64,000 nucleotides of DNA, from NCBI GenBank assembly GCA_019828565.1, contig JAHDYR010000053.1:62001-126000 (forward strand). The letters run 5' to 3'. The notes beneath the pieces are model-generated. The model worked only from the letters and a program-made list of their open reading frames with translations, searched no databases and was not told the DNA's origin. The DNA comes from Carpediemonas membranifera. Its lineage: Eukaryota > Fornicata. The stretch's first letter is position 1; the number at the start of each line of letters is the position of its first letter. Made by a program: the position numbers and the translations under genes. Below, one piece after another: positions 40,072 through 50,319 of this stretch.

Positions 40072-41627
40072 TGCACATATACATTCATTTATTCCTGTCT
40101 CGCTCTCTTGCCTGTCTGATCGCGACGTTTGACCCACTCAAATGCCTCATCTGTGAGGTAGACAGAGACGTCGCGAGTATTCCCAGTCCTAACCTTCCGA
40201 ATCAACGTTCGGCAAGGATCTTTGGGTGTCGTCGTTGAGGTACGACGGCAAGCCCACTCTGAGGTCTCGCATGAGCCCCCGCACACGATGCAACGTCCTG
40301 ACAGGACAAGCGGGGGTCATGCGTTCTGGCCATAGCTAGCTGGTCCACCTGGCTAGCAGTCAGTGTGCGGGACATGAGCGTACCGCGCGTCTTGCCCGTG
40401 TCTTCGGGCCTGGGCCTCGGCTCATCCAGGTCTCCGACGTCCGAAGTCGTCATCGTTGCCTGCTCCAAAGTGGTGGGCTCCGGCTGAGACCTGACACCTG
40501 GCAGCCTGAGCATGGTCTTACGGCCGCCGCTACGCAGCCTCTCAATCTCATCCTCAAGAATGCTGACCTTCTTCGTCAGAGCATGATGTTCACTTGTCGC
40601 AACGAGCGACACTGGCGACTTAAGCAGCGCGATGAACGCCCTGACGTTATCGTGCAATGGAACCGAGAAGGCCTGGGCCAATCTCTCGACCAGCTCCAGG
40701 ACCTTGGGCAGGGTGTCGGGCTCAAGCTCATTGTGAGCTGCGCGGTTCCGGTACTCAACGAGATCACGAATGATCTTGGCATGGGCTTTGTTGTACGCCG
40801 CTCGATTGGACATCTCACGAAGGATTCTTGATGAATCCACGTCCTGTTCGAGCTCTTTGCCGAGGAGGTCCTTCTCGGTGCTATTGGGCTTGCACCCGGG
40901 GTTAAATGCAGGCGAGGCCAAGATCTTCCGCATCCAAGGGACCATCATGGCGAGCAGCTGAAGAACTCGCGCATTATCGCCAAGGATGCGGAGCTGCTCA
41001 TCGTTCCATGGTGAAATGAACAGGTGATGATCTTGTCGAGCGGATGATTGCCCTTTGAGAGGTGCTTGGCGATGCTTAGCGCGATATCGGTCCATCCACA
41101 ACTGTGGATGACGAGCAATTTAAGGTAGGTGCCGCATCAGTCAATAACCCCGTGCTATCGTGCAATAGAACACAGTTAACACTGCTTTCCATGCGCAGCA
41201 ACACAGCCTGTGGCGGAGAGACGCCCGGTATGGACGACACCAGGTGATCCACAAACGTGGATTGGCCAATTACGTCGGCCCCTCCCATCCCGCATCCCTC
41301 AGGATACGCAAGCACAAGCTCTCTCCCTGCAGCACCTCTCTGGCGCTCTCTAAAATCGTCGTATAGCGTAAACAGAATGTGCCGCATCAGTCATTCGTTC
41401 ATTTTATTCCACTTATCACTCTTGGTCATCCTCCTCATCACTCACCTCCTCGCGGATACTGACATCATCACGAGCCTCGTCATCCGCGAGTGTCAATGGC
41501 TCTGTAATAGCGCGGGCAGCGTTGGTATACTCACCGTTGAACTGTCGCTGGCCTCTCTGAATGCGATGAAAGCAATTCACGCACACCGGAACACGACGAG
41601 AAGGACGCTTCAACATGTCAGTTCCAG
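40072..41627. repeat. Right arm of the large inverted duplication
   Basis: Reverse copy of 27369-28925 with very few changes. The outer junction at 41627 leads into the 3' extension of R5, which shows that R units sit at the breakpoints. Confidence 0.85.
40082..41095 (-). CDS. Second copy of the C-I-V-C-G zinc-motif gene, frame break
   Basis: Copy of 27901-28908. A C run near 40312 has five C where the other copy has six, which shifts the frame just before the zinc motif. One Ser-to-Arg change near 40678 is the other visible difference. Either the copy is young and just broken, or one of the two is a sequencing error. Confidence 0.6.
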
Positions 41628-41726
41628 CCTCCGTCTTGGCATTTGTTGAGGACAACACAGCTGTAAACGACAATAAGATGAAACAGAAGTAGCAAGCAAT
41701 GTTTAATAACGTATGAACAGTCCTTT

Positions 41727-42104
41727 TGATGTTGTTTAGTGATTTTTGTGCATTAACGACCGAGAACAGTGGAGTGCAACGCAGATGTTGGTTATTGATG
41801 GTAGATGGCGCGCTTTTGACGACAGCTGGTTGCTTTTGCAGTATAAAGAACCGCATAGCTGCCACTAGTTCCTTCCAATAATGCTTTCCCGCCATTTTGA
41901 GGTTGGAATGAAATTCCAAGCACCGTGCACTTTATGTAATTGCCCAATATCAACGCCACCCCCGCCCCCAGCGCCTCCACGCCCCACGCCAACGCCACCT
42001 CCGCCCCCTGGCGCTCAGTTCAGGAGATGTCCGGTCGATAAGCCATAAACTGCACGGATCCACAAACGTGGATTGGCCTGAACGACAGCGCTGAGGCCCA
42101 AACA
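41727..42104 (-). repeat. R unit, copy R5 (reverse)
   Basis: Reverse copy, followed at 42105-42231 by a reversed copy of the 3' end of the gene 31404-32573 with its 3' flank. It thus repeats the arrangement gene-end plus R3. Confidence 0.85.
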
Positions 42105-42376
42105 GGTGGTGAGACATTAAAAAGACTCATTTGCAATCCATTTACTCAGTCCTCACCCTCTTACCACTTGTCTCGATCTCTGAATCATCCTCTATTGTGT
42201 TGTCCGCATGCTTCTGCTTTTCGGGCGACTCTACATGAGTCACCCTTGCAGTGGACGTGGTTGTGGAGCACCCCCAGTGTCTCCACGTCCGCCACCAGCG
42301 CCAGATCCGCCACCATGCCCTACATCAGCACATTTGTGTATTTACTTTGTAAATTTGTCCTATTGCTATTGAAGCA

Positions 42377-44939
42377 ATGCGTTTCGAGAACTGGGAAGTC
42401 GTCATCACCTATGGGGCGGACAGTTCTCTTGGATCTATCATCACCGCTGTCTTAGACGAGTTTCTGCTCCGAAACCGCGACAAATCGTTTCGTTTAGACA
42501 GCAAGGAGCAGTGCTTGCGCATTCTCCGAGATTTCCTGACGTCATGTCCACTGAGGGTGACACATAGTGATGCTACGTTACGTAGTGCAGTCGTTAATGC
42601 TGATTGGAGCGCATTGATGAGGAATCACAGCACTGCTCATGTGACTGTTACGCGAGTCGACAACGAGGCGAAGACGAAGAGCCTATACACGGCCATGGCA
42701 ATTATCTGTGCCGTCGAGTTAGGGAAGAATCGCTACGACCGACTCCGCCATGCATTTGTTTCAATGGCCTCCGACATGGGAGTTCGCCTTGGAATTCACA
42801 CTCCACCGGTGGTAGACAGTCTCCAGAATCTTGGGTATGACCTGCTGTCCATCCCAGCCATACGATCTGTTATATCAGACCCAACACTGATCGAGGACGT
42901 CAACGCGTTCACTCCTGAGCAGCCCGATGTCTCTGGGCGTGATGGGGTGTCTAACCAAGAGCTTCAATGTCAAGCAGGAGCCGGTTTCACGCGTAGCGTG
43001 GAAGTCGCGGAGGCTTTTTACGTCCTATATGACCCAACCACCCACACCGACCTGCAAGAGACTCTCGATGAACACGACTGCCTCTTCGCTCACCACTTCG
43101 AGAAGATATCGGGGAGTCACGGCTATACATTTCGCATGATGATCCATCCAAGCTGCCGGAGATTCAGAGATTATGCCGGAACATGGGCATCATTCCGCGT
43201 GGAACAAAGAAATCTCACCGGATGGTGATCAGCGCTCTGTCCTATGACCCTGTCGCCCAGATTAAGTTCATGCTGAAGTTCCCCGACCGAGTTCAGCGCG
43301 ATATCAAGTCAAGCAAGTTCGTTCAATCCGTCACTATTAACCCGGAGAGCCGACAGGAGGCTTATGGTCTTGAGATGCTCCTATGGTTTGATGGATATCG
43401 GGCCGACTGTACGGCGGTCAAATATCGCATAATTGATCGCGAGGGAGCAGCCCTACCACAGAAGATTACCCCACCCATGACGCTTCTTACATTTCAGGGC
43501 ACAGAGAAGCTCATTCCTTCGTTCTTTGATGATGTACAGCGGCTAATGAACAAGCTCATTGGTATCCCCTTCGCATGTGGTGACAGTTCGTTGCTCCCAC
43601 GCAGCCGTGTTGTCATCAGCCTGCTCGGGATCTGCGGCGATCACAAAGCGTTGCAGATTGTTAGTGGCGTCAAGCGGGGACGATACTACCGCTCTCCATT
43701 CTCCTCCCTACACATGGGAAAGGTCGCAAGCGACCCGTTTGCCAATCGTTGCGATCGCTGGACAATCGCAGATAGCATCCGTCTTCGTGACGCTGGTGGC
43801 GTGAAAGACATGACACGGTTTGGGTCCCGCGATGGTCACCGAGATGTCTGCTGTCTGACCTATGCCAACGAGATAGATGGCCCACTTCACGTGCTCACAA
43901 AGTACGCTGATGTCACGTTCATTCCACCTGTCATGCATGTGAGTCACTATCTTATGAAGGACTTCTGGACGCTGCTTGGCCTTGTCAAGGTTCAACACGC
44001 TGGTCAGAACGTGCACACACTTGAGCAGATTGAAAAGCTGTTCACGCGGACAACTGGCTGCAACGAGCAGAGCTGGAACAGACGAAAGCTCGCGACACTA
44101 GTCAACGAGCACCTTGAGGAGTTTGACCAGTCACTCCAGCCCTTCATACTCCTTACAGCCAAGTTACAGGCGTTGTATTACTCCTCTGACCACGTGACAC
44201 ACCAGACAATCGCTTTCCATCACGCGGCGTCCTTTTCTACGTTCATTATGTTCCATGTCTTGACGTTGTTCTATGACCTTCCATCGAGTCGCTCCTCGGT
44301 TGCTACGACGCTCAATGATGGTCTCAGACTGACTTACTCTCCCAAGTTTACCGGCTCGCTATATCTGAATGCAGTGGTGTCAGTTCTGCCCAAGGTTCAC
44401 TCGAAACTGCGGCTTCCGATGTTCTATTTGCTTGAGGAGTACTTCGAACGTGATTTCCTCATCAATGCCCAGTTGCGAGTGGACAAGCATCGATCTTGGG
44501 TTCTCGGCTTCCTGGCTCAGAAGACAATGGTCGGTCGTGTCCTTGCTCACTACACCCGCCGTGGCTCATCGAGAAAGCATGGTATGGTGTTGCCGATTGC
44601 AAGGCAGTGTAAGTCTGTCACATTCTGCTCGTGTCTATTTGATGCCGACCGGTGTGCCGCCTGGAGAAATCGTCTATTAACTAAGGTACCCAACTGGGAT
44701 AGGAGGCGAGCCAACAGTCGCTGAATGCGCTGTTTAGTGGATGGGTCAAGGGTATCTGTGAGGAGCCGGAGGAGATCCGGGAACTCATCACTGTTGACGA
44801 GACAGCCAAGACGATTTGTGTAAGGACGGCGGACAGTGGTCTGGATGAGACTCTCTGCATCTGCAATCTGTGCAACAGTGAGCAGCGAGCGGAGGAGCTG
44901 ATGAGGAGGACTGGGCACAATCTTCGCCCGAGAAGATAG
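42377..44939 (+). CDS. Transposase-like protein, copy 3 (two frame breaks)
   Basis: ATG 42377; frame changes near 43130 and 44700. Same family as 936-3545: L-L-W-F-D-G-Y (Asp at 43390), I-C-G-D-H (second Asp), I-P-P-V-M-H-V-S-H, T-T-G-C-N-E-Q-S, L-E-E-Y-F-E-R-D-F and, in the last frame, L-C-I-C-N-L-C as a Cys-rich end. The spacing of the blocks is the same as in copy 1. Upstream lies R5, and downstream a convergent small helical frame, as with copy 1. Confidence 0.5.
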
Positions 44940-45017
44940 ATAGATGGATAATCGGAGTATGTATATAAAGGGTTCTTTATGTTTACACTATCTTCACCAA
45001 TCTACAGTCAATTACGT

Positions 45018-45179
45018 CTATTGCGAGCGAAGAACAGCTTTCAGTAAGAAATTTGAGGCAACTGTCAGGTAATTCTTAGTAACGTCGTCGGCAATGGCGT
45101 AATAGTCATCCATTTCAGTCAAGTGACTCAGCTTAACGCGCATTTGCTTGATTTCGGCGATAAACTCGGCCCGCTTCAT
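45018..45179 (-). CDS. Small helical protein, 53 aa
   Basis: ATG 45179 to TAG 45018. The protein is helical, with I-A-E-I-K-Q-M and a D-D-Y-Y segment, no Cys. TGCACTTTATG, the reverse of CATAAAGTGCA, lies 8 bases upstream. Convergent with transposase-like copy 3, 78 bp apart, as in the 936-3950 pair. Confidence 0.35.
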   Translation of the reverse strand: MKRAEFIAEIKQMRVKLSHLTEMDDYYAIADDVTKNYLTVASNFLLKAVLRSQ

Positions 45180-45994
45180 TCGTTTGTCATAAAGTGCATT
45201 CCGGCCATATCACAAGTTTTCTTCATCACAAGGCACGCACGGGGGTGTAAGCGGGACCGAGGCTACCACCACAGCCTCTTCTGAGCCGATGGATACCTTT
45301 TGTTGATTTGCCAGAATTGACCAAACGACGAGGAATGCTTGATATGCCGCGTATGGATGATTTGAAGAAGAACTGAAGGTGAAAGACAAAGATCATAGAA
45401 ATATACATCATGCGGCTCACTTTTGGAGACATTGGAGGTAAATTAGCTTTTAGGATCGTTTTTCGTTTGCCAGGCAAAGTTTTGAGTGTTTTCTCGAGAA
45501 TACTCGATGCCGTATGCAATCTTGCTGCTATTTGATGCAGAACAAAGGTTGTTATGTGACACAGATGTTCTCACTTGCTTTCGGCCTTCTTTGTTGGCGA
45601 GCAAAAGCAAACTTCTTTGGGAGCAATTCCCAAAAATCGCATCTTTACGCACCCAAGAAATTTTATCTCGGCATACTGGACCAGTGGGGGAGGCACGGCA
45701 GTCTATCCCGACCCTAGATGAACCATGAGACAGTTTTTCGACGAGAGTTTGTGCGATGCCACTGACTTCGCGAGTGAAGGTCTTCAGCATGTTGTACGGA
45801 TGTCTAAACGATGCCTTGTGCAAGTGCAAGGCGTAATACGCTGTAGTTTAATTGTTTGAGCGCGTTCATTTTTTCTTGCAATCGTCCTTTTTTCATGTAT
45901 TCCGGGACTTATTCCGGGACTTAAAGTCCCGGTTAAAGTACCAGAAAAAACAGCATGAAAGGAGGAGCTCCAGGATAAGTTGAAGAAGCAGTTT
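45180..45994. other. Region without a supported gene
   Basis: A minus-strand frame of 128 codons (45443-45829) is present but has no domain and an irregular composition. A 19-bp palindrome CCGGGACTTAAAGTCCCGG is at 45914-45932, preceded by another CCGGGACTT, about 60 bp before the OTU gene start, and may be regulatory. Confidence 0.35.
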
Positions 45995-47476
45995 ATGGCA
46001 CTCGCCGGACCAAGAAGTTCCAAGAAGCTCGGCGCGCTGGCGAAGTGGGTTGACGACAACCAGGCTGATATCGTGTATAGCCAGGAGAAGCGCAAGGCGC
46101 GTAAGGCCATTATTGAGGCCATTGACGCCGAGGAGAAGGACAAGGGCAAGGGCAAGGCCGAGAGCGCTAAGAAAGAACCCGTCGACGATGAGAGTGGCGT
46201 GGACAGTGGTGAAGAGAGCGGCGTCGACGATTCTGAGTTGTGCGACAGTGAGAGTGAGGTGGACTTTGACAACGAGTCCGACGATGAGATTAGAGAACGC
46301 GCGATCAAGCGCCGGCGCGAGAGAAAGATCGCCCAGAAGCTCAAGGAGTGGGAGGACAATAACGCTCGCAACTACGTCCTGTGGCATAGAGTCCAGAAGG
46401 AGGTGCACGGCGAGCTTCGCATTCGCGCCTCTCGAGAGTCAGCTTCGGTTGCTGGGGACAACCACGTCGACGTCCAGTTCGACAGATACCTTCGCGTATC
46501 CAAGCTGCTCGAAATGAAGGACTGGATTCACAAAGACCTCCCATCTCTTCCGATGGAGGCACGAGTGCTCCATCACAAGGCGCAGAAGAGAGTACTCGAG
46601 CTGGAGGAGACCGTCACGAGGCTGCTGCAAGACGTGGGGTACGCAGCTGACATCTCCATGGGTGCCAGCCCGACACCCGCGCCGTTTCGCCGCGACCTAC
46701 CCCAGTCGGGCACACACCAAGCACGAACGAGTACCCCCCGCCGTACGGGGAAGAGCGACACAATCCACATGAAGCGCAAGGCCCTCATGACAATCCCTCA
46801 GAAGATCGCTGATGTCGATAACAACTCAGAGGAGTCAGACGAGGAGGAGATGGTGACAGAGGAGAAGAAGCGCGAGGCACACGAGGAGGTGGTGACAGAG
46901 GAGAGGAAGGGTGAGTCACATGAGGAGGACGTGACCAAATGCGACGCCTGCATCCAGACTGAGCCGGAGACTCAGACTCGCATCACCTCTGAGGCCGCGG
47001 TGCAGACGTGCATCAACGCGGAGGCTCTCACGGCTGGCTGTACCGCGATTCATGTCAAGAGTGACGGCAACTGCGTTGCATATTGTCTCCAAGCCATTGA
47101 GTTGGGTGGCAGAGTTGATGGCGACTTCGAAAGGTGGCAGCGTGGCCTCTGCCAGTCAGTGAAGGCCAAGTACTGGTCTAAGAAGAATTTCACGGAGCGT
47201 AGCCTGACAGATCCGGACTCCGGCTACTATAACTCGAACGCCATCCGAGTCTGGGCGAGGAAACAGAAGCGGAACATCCTTGTTGTCCAGTCATACGACG
47301 GATACAACGGCATGCAAGGCATCTCCGCCATCTTATACCTGTTTGATGGCACCACCATGCTTGCACCCGATGCAGACTTGTGGGGGTTGACAGATAATTT
47401 CGCTATTGTCATCGAAGGCGATCCGGCTCACGCCACGCTGTACCAGAAGAAGTGCGAGGTCGTTGAGATTGAATAA
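45995..47476 (+). CDS. OTU-domain protein, intact copy
   Basis: 493 codons from ATG 45995; the frame itself opens a little earlier at TTG 45980. N-terminal basic helical part, a long acidic stretch (D-D-E-S-G-V-D-S-G-E), V-D-V-Q-F-D-R-Y shared with the gene at 20868-22242, a coiled coil, E-E-V-V-T-E-E repeats, then the OTU domain: S-D-G-N-C (Asp and nucleophile Cys), a Trp/Tyr-rich middle, and G-D-P-A-H-A-T-L-Y with the candidate His. Probably a deubiquitinase-like cysteine protease. No intron is needed, in contrast with the other intact OTU gene. Confidence 0.65.
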   Translation: MALAGPRSSKKLGALAKWVDDNQADIVYSQEKRKARKAIIEAIDAEEKDKGKGKAESAKKEPVDDESGVDSGEESGVDDSELCDSESEVDFDNESDDEIRERAIKRRRERKIAQKLKEWEDNNARNYVLWHRVQKEVHGELRIRASRESASVAGDNHVDVQFDRYLRVSKLLEMKDWIHKDLPSLPMEARVLHHKAQKRVLELEETVTRLLQDVGYAADISMGASPTPAPFRRDLPQSGTHQARTSTPRRTGKSDTIHMKRKALMTIPQKIADVDNNSEESDEEEMVTEEKKREAHEEVVTEERKGESHEEDVTKCDACIQTEPETQTRITSEAAVQTCINAEALTAGCTAIHVKSDGNCVAYCLQAIELGGRVDGDFERWQRGLCQSVKAKYWSKKNFTERSLTDPDSGYYNSNAIRVWARKQKRNILVVQSYDGYNGMQGISAILYLFDGTTMLAPDADLWGLTDNFAIVIEGDPAHATLYQKKCEVVEIE

Positions 47477-47591
47477 AGATTTGGATATGCCCGTGTAGCC
47501 AGCGGTTCATGACCTGCAGCAGACATTTGGACGTACAGCGGGATACCACATCAATTAGGTCACTTGCGGGCTAAGATTGTCGTTGTCGATC

Positions 47592-47741
47592 GTCATTCAC
47601 CGGAGGAGCAGGCCAGAGTCACTTGCCATCTGGCGCATCATGAGGAGATATTGGAATGTGATGATGTGTTTATTGACTAAATGAGCTGGAATTAGGCGGG
47701 TTTGATGTTGCTTACATGTTCTGTGGCATGCCTGATGTCCA
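47592..47741 (+). repeat. 150-bp direct repeat, left copy
   Basis: Identical or nearly so with 49789-49938. Starts GTCATTCACCGGAGGAGC and ends CTGATGTCCA. The two copies flank the minisatellites and fold-backs of 48.0-49.3 kb, so they may bound one inserted unit. Confidence 0.8.
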
Positions 47742-48004
47742 AAGATGTATTTTGGCACAGTGATGTTGTTTAGTGTGCTCATTGCTGACCGCATAGTTAT
47801 CTGACGTCAATGTGTCGTGTTGATGGCAAGAAATCGATGGTAGCTCGCACGTTTGAGGTAGTTGCTTGTTGCATCGATGCAACGCACTTTAAGGATTAAC
47901 CACCTGCACCCCATAGCCGTTTCCTAAGGCCAGATACGGTCCTCTGTAGCGTATATACACGCGTGAATTGGGACTAGATGGGACTAGATGCAGTGTTGTG
48001 GCAT

Positions 48005-48249
48005 GATCTGCAAGATCGACCAGCCCCTGGATCACTTGGGCCTGCCTCCGTGCCCGGCCTGTTGCGATCAATGATGGTGATTACTTGCAACGAACGCGAT
48101 CACCGGAAATTACCTTACCTTACCTTACCTGCAGGTACCATGGGTGTTCGTTTTCGTCTCCAAACGCCATGGTGTAAGAGCATAAAGTGCATTTTCTGTT
48201 TACTGTGCCGTTGGGGATTGATGGCGCTGGCGTAGGGGTGCTGTGTGGG
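48005..48249 (+). repeat. Satellite-flanking repeat, left copy
   Basis: Matches 62557-62795 in the same orientation, including the (TTACC)4 run at 48111-48130 and CATAAAGTGCA at 48181. In both places it leads directly into the GGCGCC minisatellite, so the two form one composite repeat family. Confidence 0.8.
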
Positions 48250-48712
48250 CGCCAGTGATGACGGCGCCAGGGATGAGACGCCAGGGATGAGGGAGCCAAG
48301 ATGAGGGAGCCAAGATGAGGGAGCCAAGATGAGGGCGCCAGGGATGAGGGCGCCAGGATGAGGCGCCAGGGATGAGGGCGCCAGGATGAGGGCGCCAGGG
48401 ATGAGGCGCCAGGATGAGGGAGCCAAGATGAGGGCGCCAGGGATGAGGCGCCAGGGATGAGGCGCCAGGGATGAGGGCGCCAGGATGAGGGCGCCAGGGA
48501 TGAGGGCGCCAGGGATGAGGCGCCAGGATGAGGGAGCCAAGATGAGGGCGCCAGGGATGAGGGCGCCAGGGATGAGGCGCCAGGGATGACGGCGCCAGGG
48601 ATGAGGCGCCAGGGATGACGGCGCCAGGGATGAGGCGCCAGGGATGAGGCGCCAGGGATGAGGCGCCAGGATGAGGGAGCCAAGATGAGGGCGCCAGGGA
48701 TGAGGAGTACAG
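48250..48712 (+). repeat. Minisatellite 1, 13-16-bp units with GGCGCCAGGGATGA
   Basis: About 30 units in tandem, with variants GGCGCCAGGATGA and GGAGCCAAGATGA arranged in higher-order order. Open frames across it in several phases are a by-product of the repeat and are not called as genes. Confidence 0.95.
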
Positions 48713-48718
48713 TATTTG

Positions 48719-48805
48719 AACCCCGAAAACGCCATATTACCAGCACCAATGAGCTTCATCAACGAAGATGCGCTCACTGGTGCCTGTTATGGCGTTTTCG
48801 GGGTT
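48719..48805. repeat. Fold-back with 17-bp arms
   Basis: AACCCCGAAAACGCCAT (48719-48735) pairs with ATGGCGTTTTCGGGGTT (48789-48805), right after minisatellite 1. Confidence 0.7.
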
Positions 48806-48971
48806 CGTCGATCATTCTGCTCCCAAATCTGCACCTGTATTTTCGTGAGCATGCCCGGGAGCTGGGCCAGACGAGTGGTGCCACAGGGACTAAGCTCCGC
48901 TGCTCAGCCTCTGCCAGGCGACACTCGTCTGAATTCTGCACGAAAAAATTCAGACGACGAATGATGGGCAA

Positions 48972-49061
48972 AGGGCCGCGAAAACGCTGAAGTACCAGCG
49001 CAAGTAGAGCGGTTTGCAATAAAATAGCTTACTTGCGCTGGTGCTGGCGTTTTCGGGGCCC
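48972..49061. repeat. Second fold-back sharing the same arm core
   Basis: The outer arms GGGCCGCGAAAACGC and GCGTTTTCGGGGCCC, and inner arms ACCAGCGCAAGTA and TACTTGCGCTGGT, make a long hairpin. The core CGAAAACGC is also in the fold-back at 48719. Confidence 0.7.
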
Positions 49062-49065
49062 TGAA

Positions 49066-49335
49066 TTGCCCCGGGCGCTCTCCCAGGCTTCTCTCTCCCG
49101 GGCTCCTCTCTCCCGGGCGCTCTCCCGGGCTTCTCTCTCCCGGGCTCCTCTCTCCCGGGCGCTCTCCCGGGCTCCTCTCTCCCGGGCGCTCTCCCGGGCT
49201 CCTCTCTCCCGCGCTCTTCTCCCCCGCGCTCTTCTCCCCCGGGCTCCTGTCCCCAGCGCTCTTCTCCCCCGGGCTCTATCCTCCGGGGCTCCTGTCCCCA
49301 GCGCTGTTTCCCAGGCGCTCTGCTCTCTCCAGCGT
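49066..49335 (+). repeat. Minisatellite 2, CT/CCGGG-rich
   Basis: Tandem units based on CTCTCTCCCGGGCGCTCTCC with gradual change to CTTCTCCCCCGCGCT near the right end. No gene. Confidence 0.9.
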
Positions 49336-50319
49336 CCTCACTCGTAAATGTACGTTGCTGTCTTGTCTGCTTGATCTGATTTCATTTAGTGTGCACTTTA
49401 GGGGATAGTTTCATTGCAACGCCAAAATGGCGAGTTCAGGTTGTAGCAATGATCTGATGCGCGGAATGTACTAGAAAACATTGCAATTACAACGCAAAGC
49501 AGCGAAAAGCGGAGAAATCAACATCAATAACAACATCAACACCAAAAGAACAGTATCCCAAAGAATTGTGGGCGTTGCTGCGCCAAAGAGCAATAAATGA
49601 CCACAAAGCATTCGCTTATGCACAATTAGCTGCCAGAAAGAACACTACACCGTTACTTTGGATCATTCCAGTTCGCCGGAGATGACGCAGGTCCAGAACG
49701 CTGCCTTGGAGGGCTGGTGAAGCGGTTGTGTAGCGCTTACTCGCCTGGCCTTTGGGGCTCTCTCAACATCCTTCCAGACTACTGCATTGTCATTCACCGG
49801 AGGAGCAGGCCAGAGTCACTTGCCATCTGGCGCATCATGAGGAGATATTGGAATGTGATGATGTGTTTATTGACTAAATGAGCTGGAATTAGGCGGGTTT
49901 GATGTTGCTTACATGTTCTGTGGCATGCCTGATGTCCAGAGGATACCCCTCAGAGGTGACAGTGCAACACCCGAAATTTTGTCTATACACGTCATATACA
50001 AGGTCTAATGCATCTTTGCCAACCACTTTTAGCGTTTGTATGTGTCAGACGATCGAGTTCTGAAGAGCGACTTTGGCCAAGTCATGCGACCTTATCCTGC
50101 ACTGACGATACGAAAACCGATCATAAATATTTATTGAGACATCTGCATGCAGTAGTAATGTGTCCAGAGGTGAAGCTAGGTCTATAGAGTACGCACGCCA
50201 ACTTTACTACTGATCCGCGAGATTCGATCAAAATCGATCAAAGAAACTGGAACCAATTCTGGAACTATTTGTTCCAGAAAAGGTACCAGAATTGACTGCA
50301 TGACTGCTTTACCATGTCC
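49336..50319. other. Non-coding region with the right 150-bp repeat
   Basis: Holds GTGCACTTTA at 49391, a CAAAATGGCGAG sequence reminiscent of the R unit, and the direct repeat 49789-49938. No supported gene. Confidence 0.5.
49789..49938 (+). repeat. 150-bp direct repeat, right copy
   Basis: Second copy of 47592-47741, 2.2 kb away in the same orientation. Confidence 0.8.

Noticed and set aside
28926-42104. R units as solo LTRs
   Set aside because: Ends TG...CA and a TATA-like site suggest it, but flanks show no target duplication in the copies examined and no internal element with matching ends was seen. Kept only as a repeat.
48115-48777. Minus-strand frames of about 210-220 codons over minisatellite 1
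   Set aside because: Same cause: tandem repeat without stops; no start context or domain.
49033-49347. Plus-strand frame of 104 codons (Ser/Arg/Ala repeats)
   Set aside because: Produced by the CCCGGG minisatellite.
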